A stretch of DNA of 55,085 bases from Lachnospiraceae bacterium UBA6403 (GTDB taxonomy: Bacteria; Bacillota; Clostridia; Lachnospirales; Lachnospiraceae). The position numbers and the translations under genes are program-made. Of this stretch, positions 1 through 8,471 are shown in pieces (the first letter of the stretch is position 1; each line of letters begins with the position of its first letter). The stretch covers positions 1 through 55,085 of the forward strand of contig DJPV01000090.1 in assembly GCA_002437435.1 (NCBI GenBank), in the 5' to 3' direction. The notes below the pieces were generated by a model. The model searched no databases, had not been told where the DNA came from, and saw only the letters and a program-made list of their open reading frames with translations.

Positions 1-230
1 ACAATAAGGTATATGGCAAATGCTTCGTCAGACCACCACCCGAACCATGTTCCAGGAATGTTAATTATCATAAAACCAAAGCAGCCAAACCTCCCTATCT
101 GTTCTGCAACCTCAATAAATTTATTGCTCCATTTGTTTTCAAAGCCCTCTTTGCATCTAATTGCAAAAATAATATTGGGTATCATAATGACTGCAATCAT
201 TATCAGTCCGAATATATTTAACCAGTCCAT
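1..230 (-). CDS. Small membrane protein, 3' end cut off by the window
   Basis: The reverse strand reads ATG at 230 preceded by GGAGGAG about 6 bases upstream, and stays open to the window edge (76 residues). The product starts MDWLNIFGLIMIAVIMIP, giving an N-terminal membrane helix. It continues through a charged stretch (RCKEGFENKWSNKF) to a second hydrophobic part with NIPGTWFGWW. It resembles a conserved uncharacterised membrane protein common in Clostridia (recognised from memory). An overlapping plus-strand ORF has neither a ribosome site nor family resemblance. No function can be given. Confidence 0.75.
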   Translation of the reverse strand, partial: MDWLNIFGLIMIAVIMIPNIIFAIRCKEGFENKWSNKFIEVAEQIGRFGCFGFMIINIPGTWFGWWSDEAFAIYLI

Positions 231-446
231 ATGCTCTCCTCCATAAATTCCGGTTTTCCTAATTCTTGTAAAAATCACATTTATCATTGTCCTGTCCCAG
301 AGTATCTTTTCGCTTGAATGTGATGCCCCATATATTTCCATAAATTAGGTTATCACTCAGACAGAACGTACTTGTCAGTTCTTTGCACCCAATAATTCAC
401 AATACTTGATATATAGGCTTTCAACAATAAATAGTACCATTTACTC

Positions 447-1087
447 TTATAAAAATGGTACCATATAGACTGGTATGCAAAAAATATCCTGATCCTTACT
501 CAAATCTTTCGTGTAAACCAAATATCTTTTCAATATTCTTCCTGAATATTTTTCCGTAAATACATCAAGTGATTTATGTGTTTTATATCCCGATGATTTT
601 ATCTCTATAGATATTATTTTATTCTTTCTGGCCAAAATAAAATCTATTTCATAATTATGTTTGGAATTATGATTCATAATCGTATGATAAAATAATTCAT
701 TTCCATTAGCTGCCAAACACTGAGCTACAATATTTTCATATAAATCTCCCAGATTAACACTTAATTTATCATTTAAAAATTATTTGAATCTTGATAAATC
801 TTTTGTATTTGCCATACCGGCATCCGGATCATTTGTATTATATGCAAACCAATACCGTCTTTGAATCTTTTAGTTCTGCAATAAGTTCTAATATTTTATC
901 TTGTCTCTCACCATTTAACACACTACTCGTTTGATATCTGGCAGTATTTTTATTCAGCTGAACCGAAATTGCATCAAACAACATTGCCAAACGTCCTGCC
1001 GGACAAATCTGCACTTCATCAAATATAATGACTGATTATCTTTCTTGTAAATCCACTTTAAATTGTAACTGCAGAAATAAAAATTCA
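447..1087 (-). pseudogene. Decayed AAA ATPase with DUF4143 C-terminal domain
   Basis: Read on the minus strand, fragments of an AAA/DUF4143 ATPase appear in order. First comes FLFLQLQFKVDLQER, then a stop, then the Walker-B-like IIFDEVQICP. This is joined directly to LFDAISVQLNKNTARYQ, so roughly 200 family residues are missing. A frameshift follows near 865 before NTNDPDAGMANTKDLSRF, then a TAA near 782, and about 35 more residues are lost. The C-terminus is intact (ENIVAQ near 735, then YEIDFILARK, EIKSSGYKTH, VYMVPFL, stop at 447). The P-loop half is absent. The family consists of stand-alone ATPases, often mobile, with a nuclease-like C-terminus. At least two stops, one frameshift and two deletions make this a relic. 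Confidence 0.85.
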
Positions 1088-1102
1088 AATCTGAATTTTT
1101 AT
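1077..1102. repeat. Perfect 11-bp hairpin between the DUF4143 relic and degV
   Basis: ATAAAAATTCA (1077-1087) and TGAATTTTTAT (1092-1102) are perfect inverted copies around a 4-base loop. The stem is AT-rich and T-ended on both strands, so it could be a weak terminator. Just downstream, TTTCCGCATTTTTTT occurs twice about 34 bases apart (near 1112 and 1146). The rest of the gap up to degV shows nothing else. Confidence 0.5.
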
Positions 1103-1283
1103 ACTATCACATTTCCGCATTTTTTTATATGATGTTTTGCTGTGTTTCCGCATTTTTTTCTTAATTACTGCAACTGCACACAAAGGAAATCGCAAAAATA
1201 GCAATTTTTTCAAAGAGTATTTTCATCAACACCGGAAATACTAATACAGGAAATATATCGGAAAATGTATTGGAGGTTTTATC

Positions 1284-2171
1284 ATGAGACATTTTATCTT
1301 ATCGTGTGAATCGACAACGGATCTGTCATATTCTTATCTGAATGAACGGGAAATTGCAGTCATTCCTTATACTTACATTATTCATGAACATGCATACGAG
1401 GATAACATGGAACGAAATCCGGATCTGATGCCGAAGTATTATAAGATGTTGGAAAAAGGACTGCTGCCTACAACTTCCCAGATCAACGAAGCTTCCTATT
1501 ATGATTTCTTTGAAGAACTGATACAGAAAGGTGATGTGCTTCATATCACATTCAGCTCCGCCTTAAGCGGATCGGCAAATAATGCCTATCGTGCGGCGGC
1601 AGCAATAAAAAAGAACTATCCGGAAAAACAGATACAGATCATTGATTCTCTCTGCGGTGCAGGAGGGTATGGATTGTTAACGGACTACGTTGCCGATATG
1701 CGGGATGAAGGTCTTTCATTGGCAGCAACTGCCGACTGGATCATAAAGTATCGTACCTGTATCCATCACCAGTTTTTTACAACCGATCTCACCTTTCTGC
1801 ACCATAGTGGACGGATCAGCGGAACTGCTTCCCATATCGCATCGATCCTGAACATTCATCCTCTGATCCGGCTGGATCAGAACGGGATGGCAGATGCCTA
1901 TACAAAAGTCCGAGGCAAGAAGCGCGCTGTAAGAGAGGTGATCTCTGAGATGGAATACTACGCAGAAAACGGGACAGACTACAATGGAAAATGCTTCATC
2001 TCCCATGCTGCCTGCCCCGAGCTTGCTTACCTGTTAAAGAACTCCGTCCTACAGACATTTCCGAATATCACTCATCCGGTACGCATCTTAAATGCCGGTA
2101 CAATTACCGCATCCCACTGCGGTCCCGGTGCTGCCGGACTGTTCTTCCTCGGACGCGAACGCCCGTATTAA
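1284..2171 (+). CDS. DegV family fatty-acid-binding protein
   Basis: The 295-residue product has the two-lobed DegV plan. Residues 6-40 hold a CESTTDLS motif followed by IAVIPY. TTSQ at 63-66 and SSALSGS at 91-97 are the conserved loops around the bound fatty acid. HHSGRISG sits mid-protein, and the end has the typical GPGAAGLFFLG. Family members bind a fatty acid and can present it to the FakA kinase for use in phospholipid synthesis; no fakA is present here. TGGAGG lies 7 bases before the ATG. It is monocistronic and convergent with the AEC transporter, with only 23 bases between them and no clear terminator. The substrate is unknown. Confidence 0.9.
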   Translation: MRHFILSCESTTDLSYSYLNEREIAVIPYTYIIHEHAYEDNMERNPDLMPKYYKMLEKGLLPTTSQINEASYYDFFEELIQKGDVLHITFSSALSGSANNAYRAAAAIKKNYPEKQIQIIDSLCGAGGYGLLTDYVADMRDEGLSLAATADWIIKYRTCIHHQFFTTDLTFLHHSGRISGTASHIASILNIHPLIRLDQNGMADAYTKVRGKKRAVREVISEMEYYAENGTDYNGKCFISHAACPELAYLLKNSVLQTFPNITHPVRILNAGTITASHCGPGAAGLFFLGRERPY

Positions 2172-2194
2172 TAAGCCTGTATCTCACACTTTTA

Positions 2195-3127
2195 TCACAC
2201 CAGCATCGATATGACCGGTATCGTTACAACGGATAAAACTGTTGTAAGCGCGACCCCCTTTGATGCCAGTTCATAGTCACCGTCATACTGCTGTGCCAGC
2301 ATAACATTCATAGAACCAACCGGGGTAGCCATCATGATCATACACACGCCAAGAAATGTACCGGTAATACCACAACCCTTTAATGCAAGCACACCGGCAG
2401 CCGGAACGATCAGCAGGCTGACAACCGCAAATATCATCAGCCTCCAGTCTGACAGTAGTTCTTTCGCCTTGATCTTAGTCATGGAATCTCCAATGATGAT
2501 CATACTTAATGGCGCTGTCAGTGAACTCAGATAATCAACCGTATCCTCAAGCACCGACAGAACCGGTATCCTGCCTATATATAAAATCAGTGCTATGATA
2601 CATGCGATCACACCTACATTAAAAATTTTTCGCAGTATATCTTTCTTCGAGGCAGCTTCCTGCGAATCCATTTTCTCTCTGTCACCTGTCATTGCATAAA
2701 TTCCAAATGTATAGATCAATACATTATATGGAACAACAAATGCAACTGTCATCATCATTGCATCACTTCCATACACCGCCTGGATCAACGGAAATCCCAT
2801 AAATCCTATATTGGGAAAAATCATCATTGCCTGATAAACGCCAAAATCTTTTTTATCTGCCCGAACCAATCGGGGAAACAAAACAGCGATCATTATAGTG
2901 GCTGCATAGATCAAGCCGGCAATTCCAAATAATTTTAAAAGCTTTATTGTATCCATTGTTTTTTCAGGATTGATTCCGGCAGACAGGATCAATGCAGGAT
3001 TTGCTACATTTACTACAATTCCTGATATTTTCTTTGCTGATTCTTCTGTCAGTAATCCTGTCTTTCTACATACAAATCCAACGACCATCAGCAGAAATAA
3101 AACGATCATCTGTTTCAAAAGTATCAT
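2195..3127 (-). CDS. AEC family (auxin efflux carrier-like) transporter
   Basis: About 310 residues forming roughly ten membrane helices. The N-terminal half has VGFVCRKTGLLTEESAKKIS and VVNVANPALILSAG, and the C-terminal half has MATPVGSMNVMLAQQYDGD, both typical of bacterial AEC permeases. Characterised bacterial relatives move malate, malonate or other small carboxylates. ATG at 3127 is preferred over GTG at 3133 because GGAAGG then sits about 9 bases upstream. The gene lies directly behind the GntR regulator, separated by a hairpin terminator. Carriage of an acid product of the neighbouring catabolic cluster is inference. Confidence 0.85.
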   Translation of the reverse strand: MILLKQMIVLFLLMVVGFVCRKTGLLTEESAKKISGIVVNVANPALILSAGINPEKTMDTIKLLKLFGIAGLIYAATIMIAVLFPRLVRADKKDFGVYQAMMIFPNIGFMGFPLIQAVYGSDAMMMTVAFVVPYNVLIYTFGIYAMTGDREKMDSQEAASKKDILRKIFNVGVIACIIALILYIGRIPVLSVLEDTVDYLSSLTAPLSMIIIGDSMTKIKAKELLSDWRLMIFAVVSLLIVPAAGVLALKGCGITGTFLGVCMIMMATPVGSMNVMLAQQYDGDYELASKGVALTTVLSVVTIPVISMLV

Positions 3128-3176
3128 CTGCACACATCCCTTCCTTTTTCAGATACGTTTTTCTTATGTATACAAA

Positions 3177-3217
3177 AATACCGCATATCCAATCCCTTAC
3201 AGATGATATACGGCATT
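3177..3217 (-). terminator. Intrinsic terminator after the GntR gene
   Basis: On the minus strand AATGCCGTATATC pairs with GATATGCGGTATT (G-U pairs allowed) around a loop of about 15 bases, followed by TTTTG. It would end most transcripts of the regulator gene and partly insulate the AEC transporter gene. Confidence 0.6.
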
Positions 3218-3221
3218 TATA

Positions 3222-3890
3222 TTAATCCATTTTCACATGCTCTTTTATACAGTTAATATGCATCGTGAACGCTTCCTTCATCTTCACTTTGTCCCGCATT
3301 TTTAATGCTTCTACCATATTGCTGTGCTCCTTCTGCGAATTGATACGCATCTCTTTATCCAGCATAAAACCTGCCCGGTTGATCGTATCATTCAACGTTT
3401 TTACAAAACACATCAGCATCTCATTCTTACAGCAGCTCATCAAAGCGATATGAAACTCGGAATCCAGCTCACTGAATACAATGCGGTTATTCATGATATT
3501 CTCTGCATTCATCTGATTTAAAAGAATATTCAGTCCGGCGATATCTTCTTCCGTTGCCCGTTCTACGATCAGTTCGCTCATAGATGTCTCGATCAGCTCT
3601 CTTGCCTCTATGATATCCTGAAACGGAATCGAACTATCCGTAAGCATCGTACTGAGTTTTCCCCGGAATTCCCTCTCATCCGGATGTTTTACATAATGTC
3701 CTTTACCCGGTTTGATCTGGACATATCCTTTTTCATTCAGAACCTTTAATGCATCCCGCACTACTGTACGGCTCACACCGTACTCTTCTGCCAGTCCACG
3801 TTCGGATAAACGATCATCATCTTTTAACACACCCTTTTTTATCTGTGAAACAAGATCATCTGAAATACTTTCATATAATAATCCAGCCAT
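3222..3890 (-). CDS. GntR family transcriptional regulator, FadR/FCD subfamily
   Basis: A 222-residue regulator. The N-terminal winged helix-turn-helix reads LSERGLAEEYGVSRTVVRDAL, then NEKGYVQIKPGKGHYV. The C-terminal all-helical FCD domain has the D-x3-H pattern (DSEFHIAL) and later histidines (EHSNMV, HINCIKEH) that bind metal or ligand in this subfamily. The start at 3890 is chosen over the longer frame because AGGAGG lies about 9 bases upstream. It is encoded just after the racemase gene of the catabolic run but has its own consensus promoter. FadR-type proteins bind TNGTNNNACNA, and two such sites precede transcripts in this window (17395 and 18888), so it is the likely repressor. Confidence 0.92.
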   Translation of the reverse strand: MAGLLYESISDDLVSQIKKGVLKDDDRLSERGLAEEYGVSRTVVRDALKVLNEKGYVQIKPGKGHYVKHPDEREFRGKLSTMLTDSSIPFQDIIEARELIETSMSELIVERATEEDIAGLNILLNQMNAENIMNNRIVFSELDSEFHIALMSCCKNEMLMCFVKTLNDTINRAGFMLDKEMRINSQKEHSNMVEALKMRDKVKMKEAFTMHINCIKEHVKMD

Positions 3891-3937
3891 ATCATCGTCC
3901 TCCTTTTTTATGCGTGAACACTGGTTCATGTAACTCA

Positions 3938-3977
3938 ATTGACTATCAATTATAGCTTTATATAACTATGATGTCAA
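3938..3977 (-). promoter_or_regulatory. Consensus promoter of the GntR gene with a palindrome on the -10
   Basis: On the minus strand TTGACA (3977-3972), a 17-base spacer and TATAAT (3954-3949) form a perfect sigma-70-type promoter. ATTGACTATCAAT (3938-3950), an inverted repeat with 5-base arms, overlaps the end of the -10 and the start point, suggesting an operator. It does not match the TGGTATTACCA sites elsewhere. Confidence 0.8.
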
Positions 3978-4021
3978 TTTCTTTCCCACCTCATTTACCG
4001 TTCCTTTTCTGCCAGTTCTGT

Positions 4022-4807
4022 CTACATAAAACCGCAATACGGAACCTGGCAGACACCACTGTGAAGCCATTTGACCAATGTAATAAAATCGAATACCGGT
4101 AAGCCTGTCTCTGCCTGTACCGCCCATGCATAAGGCGGCATATCTGAACATTCCAGCAGGATCGCACCCACATCCGGACATTCTTCTACTATCTCCTTTG
4201 CTTTCGCGACCACTTCATCCTGAACAACACCATTGTCAAAATCTCCACGCTGCTCAATGATACAGGAAAACTCCGGTTCTTTTCCCAATCCTTTTATGAC
4301 CAGACGATCCTGCAGTTCCTTACTTACACCACAGGCAGCAAATAAATGTTCACTGATCGAGTCTGCCGATGCCGTCAGTACGCCGATCTTCTGACCCGGT
4401 TTTAACAGTGCCTGTATCCATGGAAGCTGAACCAGACTTGATACACCAACCGGAACATTACAATCTGCAGCAAGTCTGTCCTGAAAATTACCAAAGAAGC
4501 CACAGGCACCACTGATCGCGCGTACGCCTTCCCGCTCCAGCTCCTTACAGGCTGTAAGTATGGATTCATACAGATAATCACCTGAACGAAACAACAATTT
4601 ATCTACATCAAGTCCCTTTACAGCCTTTAAGCGGACAGGGAATTCATATGTATAGCCATTTACTACATTTCCGGGAACATAGGGATACCAGACATCTTCT
4701 ATATATATAATACCGATCGGAAAGCCGGCAATATTCTGTCCTTTTTTTACGCCCACCCGGACACGATTATTGGTTTTCGTCATATAACCATACTTCATAC
4801 TATCCAT
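4022..4807 (-). CDS. Aspartate/glutamate racemase superfamily protein
   Basis: A 261-residue protein of the Asp/Glu/hydantoin racemase superfamily. The two expected cysteines are visible: ISGACGFFGNF near residue 100 and LLECSDMPPYAW near residue 223. They act as the paired acid/base in cofactor-independent racemases. IGVLTASADSISEHLF lies between the lobes. The start has AGGAGG 8 bases upstream. It is the last enzyme gene of the run beginning at 17122. In context it could invert the alpha-carbon of the imported amino acid so that the adjacent flavoprotein can oxidise it. Its real substrate is unknown. Confidence 0.82.
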   Translation of the reverse strand: MDSMKYGYMTKTNNRVRVGVKKGQNIAGFPIGIIYIEDVWYPYVPGNVVNGYTYEFPVRLKAVKGLDVDKLLFRSGDYLYESILTACKELEREGVRAISGACGFFGNFQDRLAADCNVPVGVSSLVQLPWIQALLKPGQKIGVLTASADSISEHLFAACGVSKELQDRLVIKGLGKEPEFSCIIEQRGDFDNGVVQDEVVAKAKEIVEECPDVGAILLECSDMPPYAWAVQAETGLPVFDFITLVKWLHSGVCQVPYCGFM

Positions 4808-4876
4808 AGACTATCTCCTCCTGTTTCTTATTATGATCTATCCTGCACAAAAGGAATCGTACGATCATCCATCTTC

Positions 4877-6067
4877 TTAATTCAAATGAGAAAATCTTGC
4901 AAAATCGAGCTGACTGATATCAAAATCCGTATCCTCACCTAATACAATATGTGCCATCTGTTTTCCGGTAAATGGAGAATAGCAGATACCATCTCCTTCA
5001 TGACCGGCCGCAATGTAATAGCCCGGAATGAAATCTACATCCGATACGATCGGAAGATCATCGATCGTATATGGACGAACGCCGGAGTAAACACGGATGC
5101 ATTTGATATCTGCAAGTTCCGGATAAAACTGCAGTGCACGTTCACTGATCGCTTTCATTGTCTCGATCTCAGAACGGATATCAAATCCACGGAACAACCG
5201 GTTACCACCGACCAGGTGATTATGATTCGGTGTATATTCAAGATTAAATGCTATATTCTGCTCTTCTACCAGAGGACTTACGTTTCGTTTGAAATTGATA
5301 CTGTCGAATTTGGAAAGCATATATCCATACTCAAGGATCTTATTGTTACATAAGCGTTCCGTCTGCTCTGTAACCAGATTGGTTCCCTTTCTCGGCTCGA
5401 TTGGAATGGTAAGACCTGTCAATTTTCCTACTTCCGGCGCCCATACGCCTGCACAGTTAATGATCCGTTTCGTTTTAAAGGTTCCCAGATTGGTCTCTAT
5501 GGACTCCACTCCGTTTGTTTTTGGATTTAGGTTAATCTTTGTTATATCACAATACGGATATGCTTCCAAACCAAGCTTCTTGCCTTCTTCCACAAAAGCA
5601 AAGCAGACTTTATATGGGCTGACTGCTACACAGCCACTTGGCGGTGTATACAGTGCTCCATATATATTTTTATTAATATGAGGCTCCATCTTACAGAGTT
5701 CTTCATTTTCAACCATGCGCAGCGGATATCCATCCGCATTCTGTTTATCACAATATTCTTTTGCTGCCTTGAATTCCGGTTCTGTTTCACAGACATACAG
5801 GCAGCCTTTTCTTTCAAAGTCAAAATCAAAATCAAATCTGGCAGCCAGTTCTTCATAATAATCAATACTGTACTGCCCCATTTTTGTTCCAATACCGGGC
5901 AGCTTATCACAGATCAAACCAACCGCATCGCAATGACTGGATGATCCACTGGCAATATCTCCTCTCTCCAGAATCGCTGTTTTCAGCCCTCTCTCTGCCA
6001 GATGATATGCTACACTTGTACCAATTGCACCGGCACCGATAACAACCGCATCAAATTCCTTTGCCAT
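4877..6067 (-). CDS. FAD-dependent amine/amino-acid dehydrogenase, DadA/HcnC-like subunit
   Basis: A 396-residue flavoprotein. The N-terminal dinucleotide fold reads VVIGAGAIGTSVAYHLAERG, followed by the DAO-family segment GDIASGSSSHCDAVGL. The C-terminus has RVYSGVRPYTIDDLPIVS and AAGHEGDGICYSPFTGK, as in D-amino-acid dehydrogenase, glycine oxidase and HcnC/opine-oxidase beta subunits. The family oxidises a primary or secondary amine to an imine. The start at 6067 has AAGGAGG nearby; the longer frame runs into the upstream intergenic. Four iron-sulfur or flavin partner genes precede it, so it is probably the catalytic subunit of a multi-subunit dehydrogenase rather than an oxidase. Confidence 0.88.
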   Translation of the reverse strand: MAKEFDAVVIGAGAIGTSVAYHLAERGLKTAILERGDIASGSSSHCDAVGLICDKLPGIGTKMGQYSIDYYEELAARFDFDFDFERKGCLYVCETEPEFKAAKEYCDKQNADGYPLRMVENEELCKMEPHINKNIYGALYTPPSGCVAVSPYKVCFAFVEEGKKLGLEAYPYCDITKINLNPKTNGVESIETNLGTFKTKRIINCAGVWAPEVGKLTGLTIPIEPRKGTNLVTEQTERLCNNKILEYGYMLSKFDSINFKRNVSPLVEEQNIAFNLEYTPNHNHLVGGNRLFRGFDIRSEIETMKAISERALQFYPELADIKCIRVYSGVRPYTIDDLPIVSDVDFIPGYYIAAGHEGDGICYSPFTGKQMAHIVLGEDTDFDISQLDFARFSHLN

Positions 6068-6098
6068 AGCCGCATCCTCCTTTTCCTGTATGATTTCT

Positions 6099-6383
6099 TT
6101 ATTCCACAATTCCTTTTGCCAGCTCGCCAAATGTTACCGGTCGGATCGGCGGTCTTGCTGACGATGTTCCAACTTCCCATGGAGCACAATGAAGCTCCTG
6201 TGCCAGGATCTGCTGAACCATTTTCTCACAGGTTCTTCCCTGACAAAGTCCCATGCCTGCACGAACTCTCCGTTTCACGCCAACAACATCTCTGGCTCCT
6301 TCTTTGATTGCTTCCTTTATCTCTGCTACGGTAACTTCCTCACACCGGCAGACGATCATATCATCACTAAAATATTCTCTCAT
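6099..6383 (-). CDS. BFD-like [2Fe-2S] subunit
   Basis: A 94-residue protein with the four cysteines of a bacterioferritin-associated-ferredoxin type [2Fe-2S] domain: VCRCEEVTVAEI near residue 12, then GMGLCQGRTCEKM near 45-55. In sarcosine oxidase, opine oxidase and archaeal proline dehydrogenase complexes such a domain carries electrons between flavoprotein subunits. GAGGAGG precedes the ATG. It sits 31 bases before the DadA-like gene. A heterodisulfide or NirB-like role is less likely given the setting. Confidence 0.88.
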   Translation of the reverse strand: MREYFSDDMIVCRCEEVTVAEIKEAIKEGARDVVGVKRRVRAGMGLCQGRTCEKMVQQILAQELHCAPWEVGTSSARPPIRPVTFGELAKGIVE

Positions 6384-6401
6384 CGGATTCCGCCTCCTCT
6401 T

Positions 6402-6902
6402 CTATACCGGAAGTCGTTTCATACTTCTGACTTCATCTGCAAATTCTTTTGGAATCTCTATGGTTACAACAGGTGTATGATCAAATGCCGGAGGATTTAA
6501 CACCTTTACAACCTTTGCATCACACACGATCTCGCCCTTTCTGTTAACTGCTTTTACTTCCATGCCAGCCTCCGGAAGCGGCATGTATTCATATGGAAAT
6601 CCTATCGTTGCGGTCTGCTCGGAATATGCTTTATTTACAATAAAGATCGCAAGACCGGGACACTTCGATACACAGACACCACAGCCCGTACATTTATCAT
6701 GTTCCATTATTGGAAGATTGGTGATCGGATCACCTACATGGATCGCACCAAATTTGCAAGCAGCTTCGCAGGGATTACACGGAATCTCCTGTACACATTC
6801 AATGACCGCAACCGGTCCTTTTGCATATCTGTCATCATCCGGAAGCTTCTGAATTCCTTTCAATTCGTCATATTCCAGATACCCATTTTCTATCAATGCC
6901 AT
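6402..6902 (-). CDS. 4Fe-4S ferredoxin-type subunit
   Basis: A 166-residue polyferredoxin-like protein. Two cysteine clusters are visible: CVQEIPCNPCEAACKFGAI near 35-55 and CTGCGVCVSKCPGLAIF near 72-90. These suit two [4Fe-4S] centres, although the first has unusual spacing. The C-terminal half (VKAVNRKGEIVCDAKVV onward) is a small beta-rich tail found in ferredoxin subunits of similar multi-subunit amine dehydrogenases. It lies between the NAD/FAD subunit and the BFD subunit, and would link the flavins to a cellular electron acceptor. Confidence 0.85.
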   Translation of the reverse strand: MALIENGYLEYDELKGIQKLPDDDRYAKGPVAVIECVQEIPCNPCEAACKFGAIHVGDPITNLPIMEHDKCTGCGVCVSKCPGLAIFIVNKAYSEQTATIGFPYEYMPLPEAGMEVKAVNRKGEIVCDAKVVKVLNPPAFDHTPVVTIEIPKEFADEVRSMKRLPV

Positions 6903-6932
6903 ATTCTACACATCCCTTCTTATCAATATCCA

Positions 6933-8069
6933 CTAATCTAACGGTATCGGCATACCCACACGGTCTTCATATTCTTTCAGGATATTCTCTTTCTCCTGCT
7001 GGCGTCTGACACCAAATGGACCCATTCGAAGTGCTTCCAGTCTGTCCCAGATCTCCATTCTCTGACGTTCTGCGTCCTTATGGGAGATCAGTCCCAGAGA
7101 TTCGGCTGCGGACACACCTGCGATCTTTCCTTCTTCCAGTGCTGTATTCGCCTCTTCTACGCCGGTAGCATCTCCTGCAACATACACACCTTCTTTGGAT
7201 GTCTCCATTTTGTCATTATGTAAAGGAATAAATCCTCCAAACGGACCATTAAAGGTCAGTGTACATTTTGACAGCTTTGCCACATCCGTAGCAGGCTTTA
7301 ATCCTGCACCGATCGCCACGGTATCTGCTTCCAGCGTTTCTTCTGTTCCGGGGATCGGCTGGAATTTATCATCAACCTCTGCGATCACTACCTTACACAC
7401 ACAACCGGTCTCATCCGGAATTGCTTCTACCACTGTATGCTTTGTATAGATCGGAACTCCGGCTCTTCGGATCTTTGCTGCATGAACAGCATATCCTCCG
7501 ATCTTCGGCGCTGCCTCGATCAATGCAACAACATCACAGCCTGCCTGCATAAGCTGGTAAGATACGATCAGACCAACATTTCCACTTCCAACCATAACGA
7601 TCTTCTTACCCGGCTTTACATGATTGACATTGATCATCGTCTGTGCGGCACCCGCTCCCATAACTCCGGGAGTTGTCCAGCCTTTAAACCGTACAACATT
7701 TTCACTTGCTCCGGTCGCTATGATCATCTTCTTGGCCTTTAAGGTTATGATCTCTTTCTCTTCTCCATCGCATCCTTTTTCAATGCCGATCAGACCACCC
7801 GGGAAAACACCCATTACGGTACTCTGCAGCCAGATCTCTACACCTGCATCTTCTGCTTCTTTTAATAACTGTGTTCCTATATCAAATCCTCTGGTTCCCG
7901 ACCGGTGCGCACTGGAACCAAAGAACTTATGGATCTGTTTAAATAACTGTCCGCCCGGTTTCATATTCAGATCAACTAATAACACATCAGCCCCTGCCTT
8001 TGCAGCTTCAATGGATGCTGCAAGTCCTGCCGGGCCGGCTCCTACAACAACTATATCTCTTTCTATCAT
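6933..8069 (-). CDS. NAD(P)/FAD-dependent oxidoreductase, HcnB/SoxA-like subunit
   Basis: A 378-residue two-dinucleotide-fold flavoprotein. The N-terminal FAD motif is VVVGAGPAGLAASIEAAKAG. ATGASENVVRFKGWTTPGVMGAGAAQ and a second nucleotide-binding motif VMVGSGNVGLIVSYQLM follow. The FAD-closing motif GVYVAGDATGVEEANTA is near residue 310. This plan matches the alpha subunits of opine oxidase, hydrogen cyanide synthase (HcnB) and dye-linked proline dehydrogenases. The start at 8069 has AAGGAGGG upstream and follows directly on the stop of the [2Fe-2S] gene, indicating coupled translation. The usual C-terminal cysteine domain is absent and is supplied by the separate BFD gene. Confidence 0.88.
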   Translation of the reverse strand: MIERDIVVVGAGPAGLAASIEAAKAGADVLLVDLNMKPGGQLFKQIHKFFGSSAHRSGTRGFDIGTQLLKEAEDAGVEIWLQSTVMGVFPGGLIGIEKGCDGEEKEIITLKAKKMIIATGASENVVRFKGWTTPGVMGAGAAQTMINVNHVKPGKKIVMVGSGNVGLIVSYQLMQAGCDVVALIEAAPKIGGYAVHAAKIRRAGVPIYTKHTVVEAIPDETGCVCKVVIAEVDDKFQPIPGTEETLEADTVAIGAGLKPATDVAKLSKCTLTFNGPFGGFIPLHNDKMETSKEGVYVAGDATGVEEANTALEEGKIAGVSAAESLGLISHKDAERQRMEIWDRLEALRMGPFGVRRQQEKENILKEYEDRVGMPIPLD

Positions 8070-8070
8070 A

Positions 8071-8388
8071 TCAGCACCCTCCTTTAGACAGACCATCCTG
8101 GGTCTGGATCACCATACCTGCTTTTACCGGGGTAATGCAGGTACGAACATTTGCCTGTCCATCTACGATCATGGAACAATCAGAGCACTGTCCGATTCCA
8201 CAGAACAGGCCTCTCGGTTCGTGTCTTTTTACTGTATATCTGTTCACTCTTATCCCGCTTGCTAAAAGTGCTGAAAGGATCGGTTCTCCTTCATATGCAG
8301 GGATCGTTTTTCCATCTACGGTAATTTCTACCAGTTTTCCATTATTTTCCACATCTAAAATACAATGCTCATCAACTCTTAAGGACAT
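8071..8388 (-). CDS. [2Fe-2S]-binding protein, HcnA-like subunit
   Basis: A 105-residue plant-type [2Fe-2S] ferredoxin-fold protein. VEITVDGKTIPAYEGEPI is the start typical of the sarcosine-oxidase alpha N-terminal domain. The cluster ligands are in GLFCGIGQCSDCSMIVDG plus the later VRTCITPV, a C-x4-C-x2-C...C pattern. HcnA and the gamma subunits of opine and proline dehydrogenases look the same. The ATG at 8388 is preferred to the longer frame because AGAGGTG lies about 5 bases upstream, and the extra N-terminus would be encoded by the upstream hairpin. Its stop abuts the next start. Confidence 0.85.
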   Translation of the reverse strand: MSLRVDEHCILDVENNGKLVEITVDGKTIPAYEGEPILSALLASGIRVNRYTVKRHEPRGLFCGIGQCSDCSMIVDGQANVRTCITPVKAGMVIQTQDGLSKGGC

Positions 8389-8409
8389 AACCACACCTCT
8401 TTCATCAAG

Positions 8410-8446
8410 AGAGGATGTGGAATGGAACCTGTCCATTCCATCCTCT
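8410..8446 (-). repeat. Long intercistronic hairpin inside the catabolic operon
   Basis: AGAGGATGTGGAATGGA (8410-8426) pairs with TCCATTCCATCCTCT (8432-8446), leaving only a two-base bulge and a 5-base loop. On the plus strand it is followed by a T6 run; on the transcribed minus strand that run precedes the stem. It cannot end the operon transcript but could stop antisense RNA, protect processed 3' ends or separate the expression of the Fe-S module. Confidence 0.7.
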
Positions 8447-8471
8447 GTTTTTTATAAAAGATCCTGCACCC

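Noticed and set aside
13..246. Plus-strand 77-codon ORF
   Set aside because: It lacks a ribosome site and family resemblance, and lies opposite a minus-strand gene with GGAGGAG and clear membrane helices.
8410..8446. Operon terminator between ridA and the [2Fe-2S] gene
   Set aside because: The T-run lies on the wrong side for minus-strand transcription.
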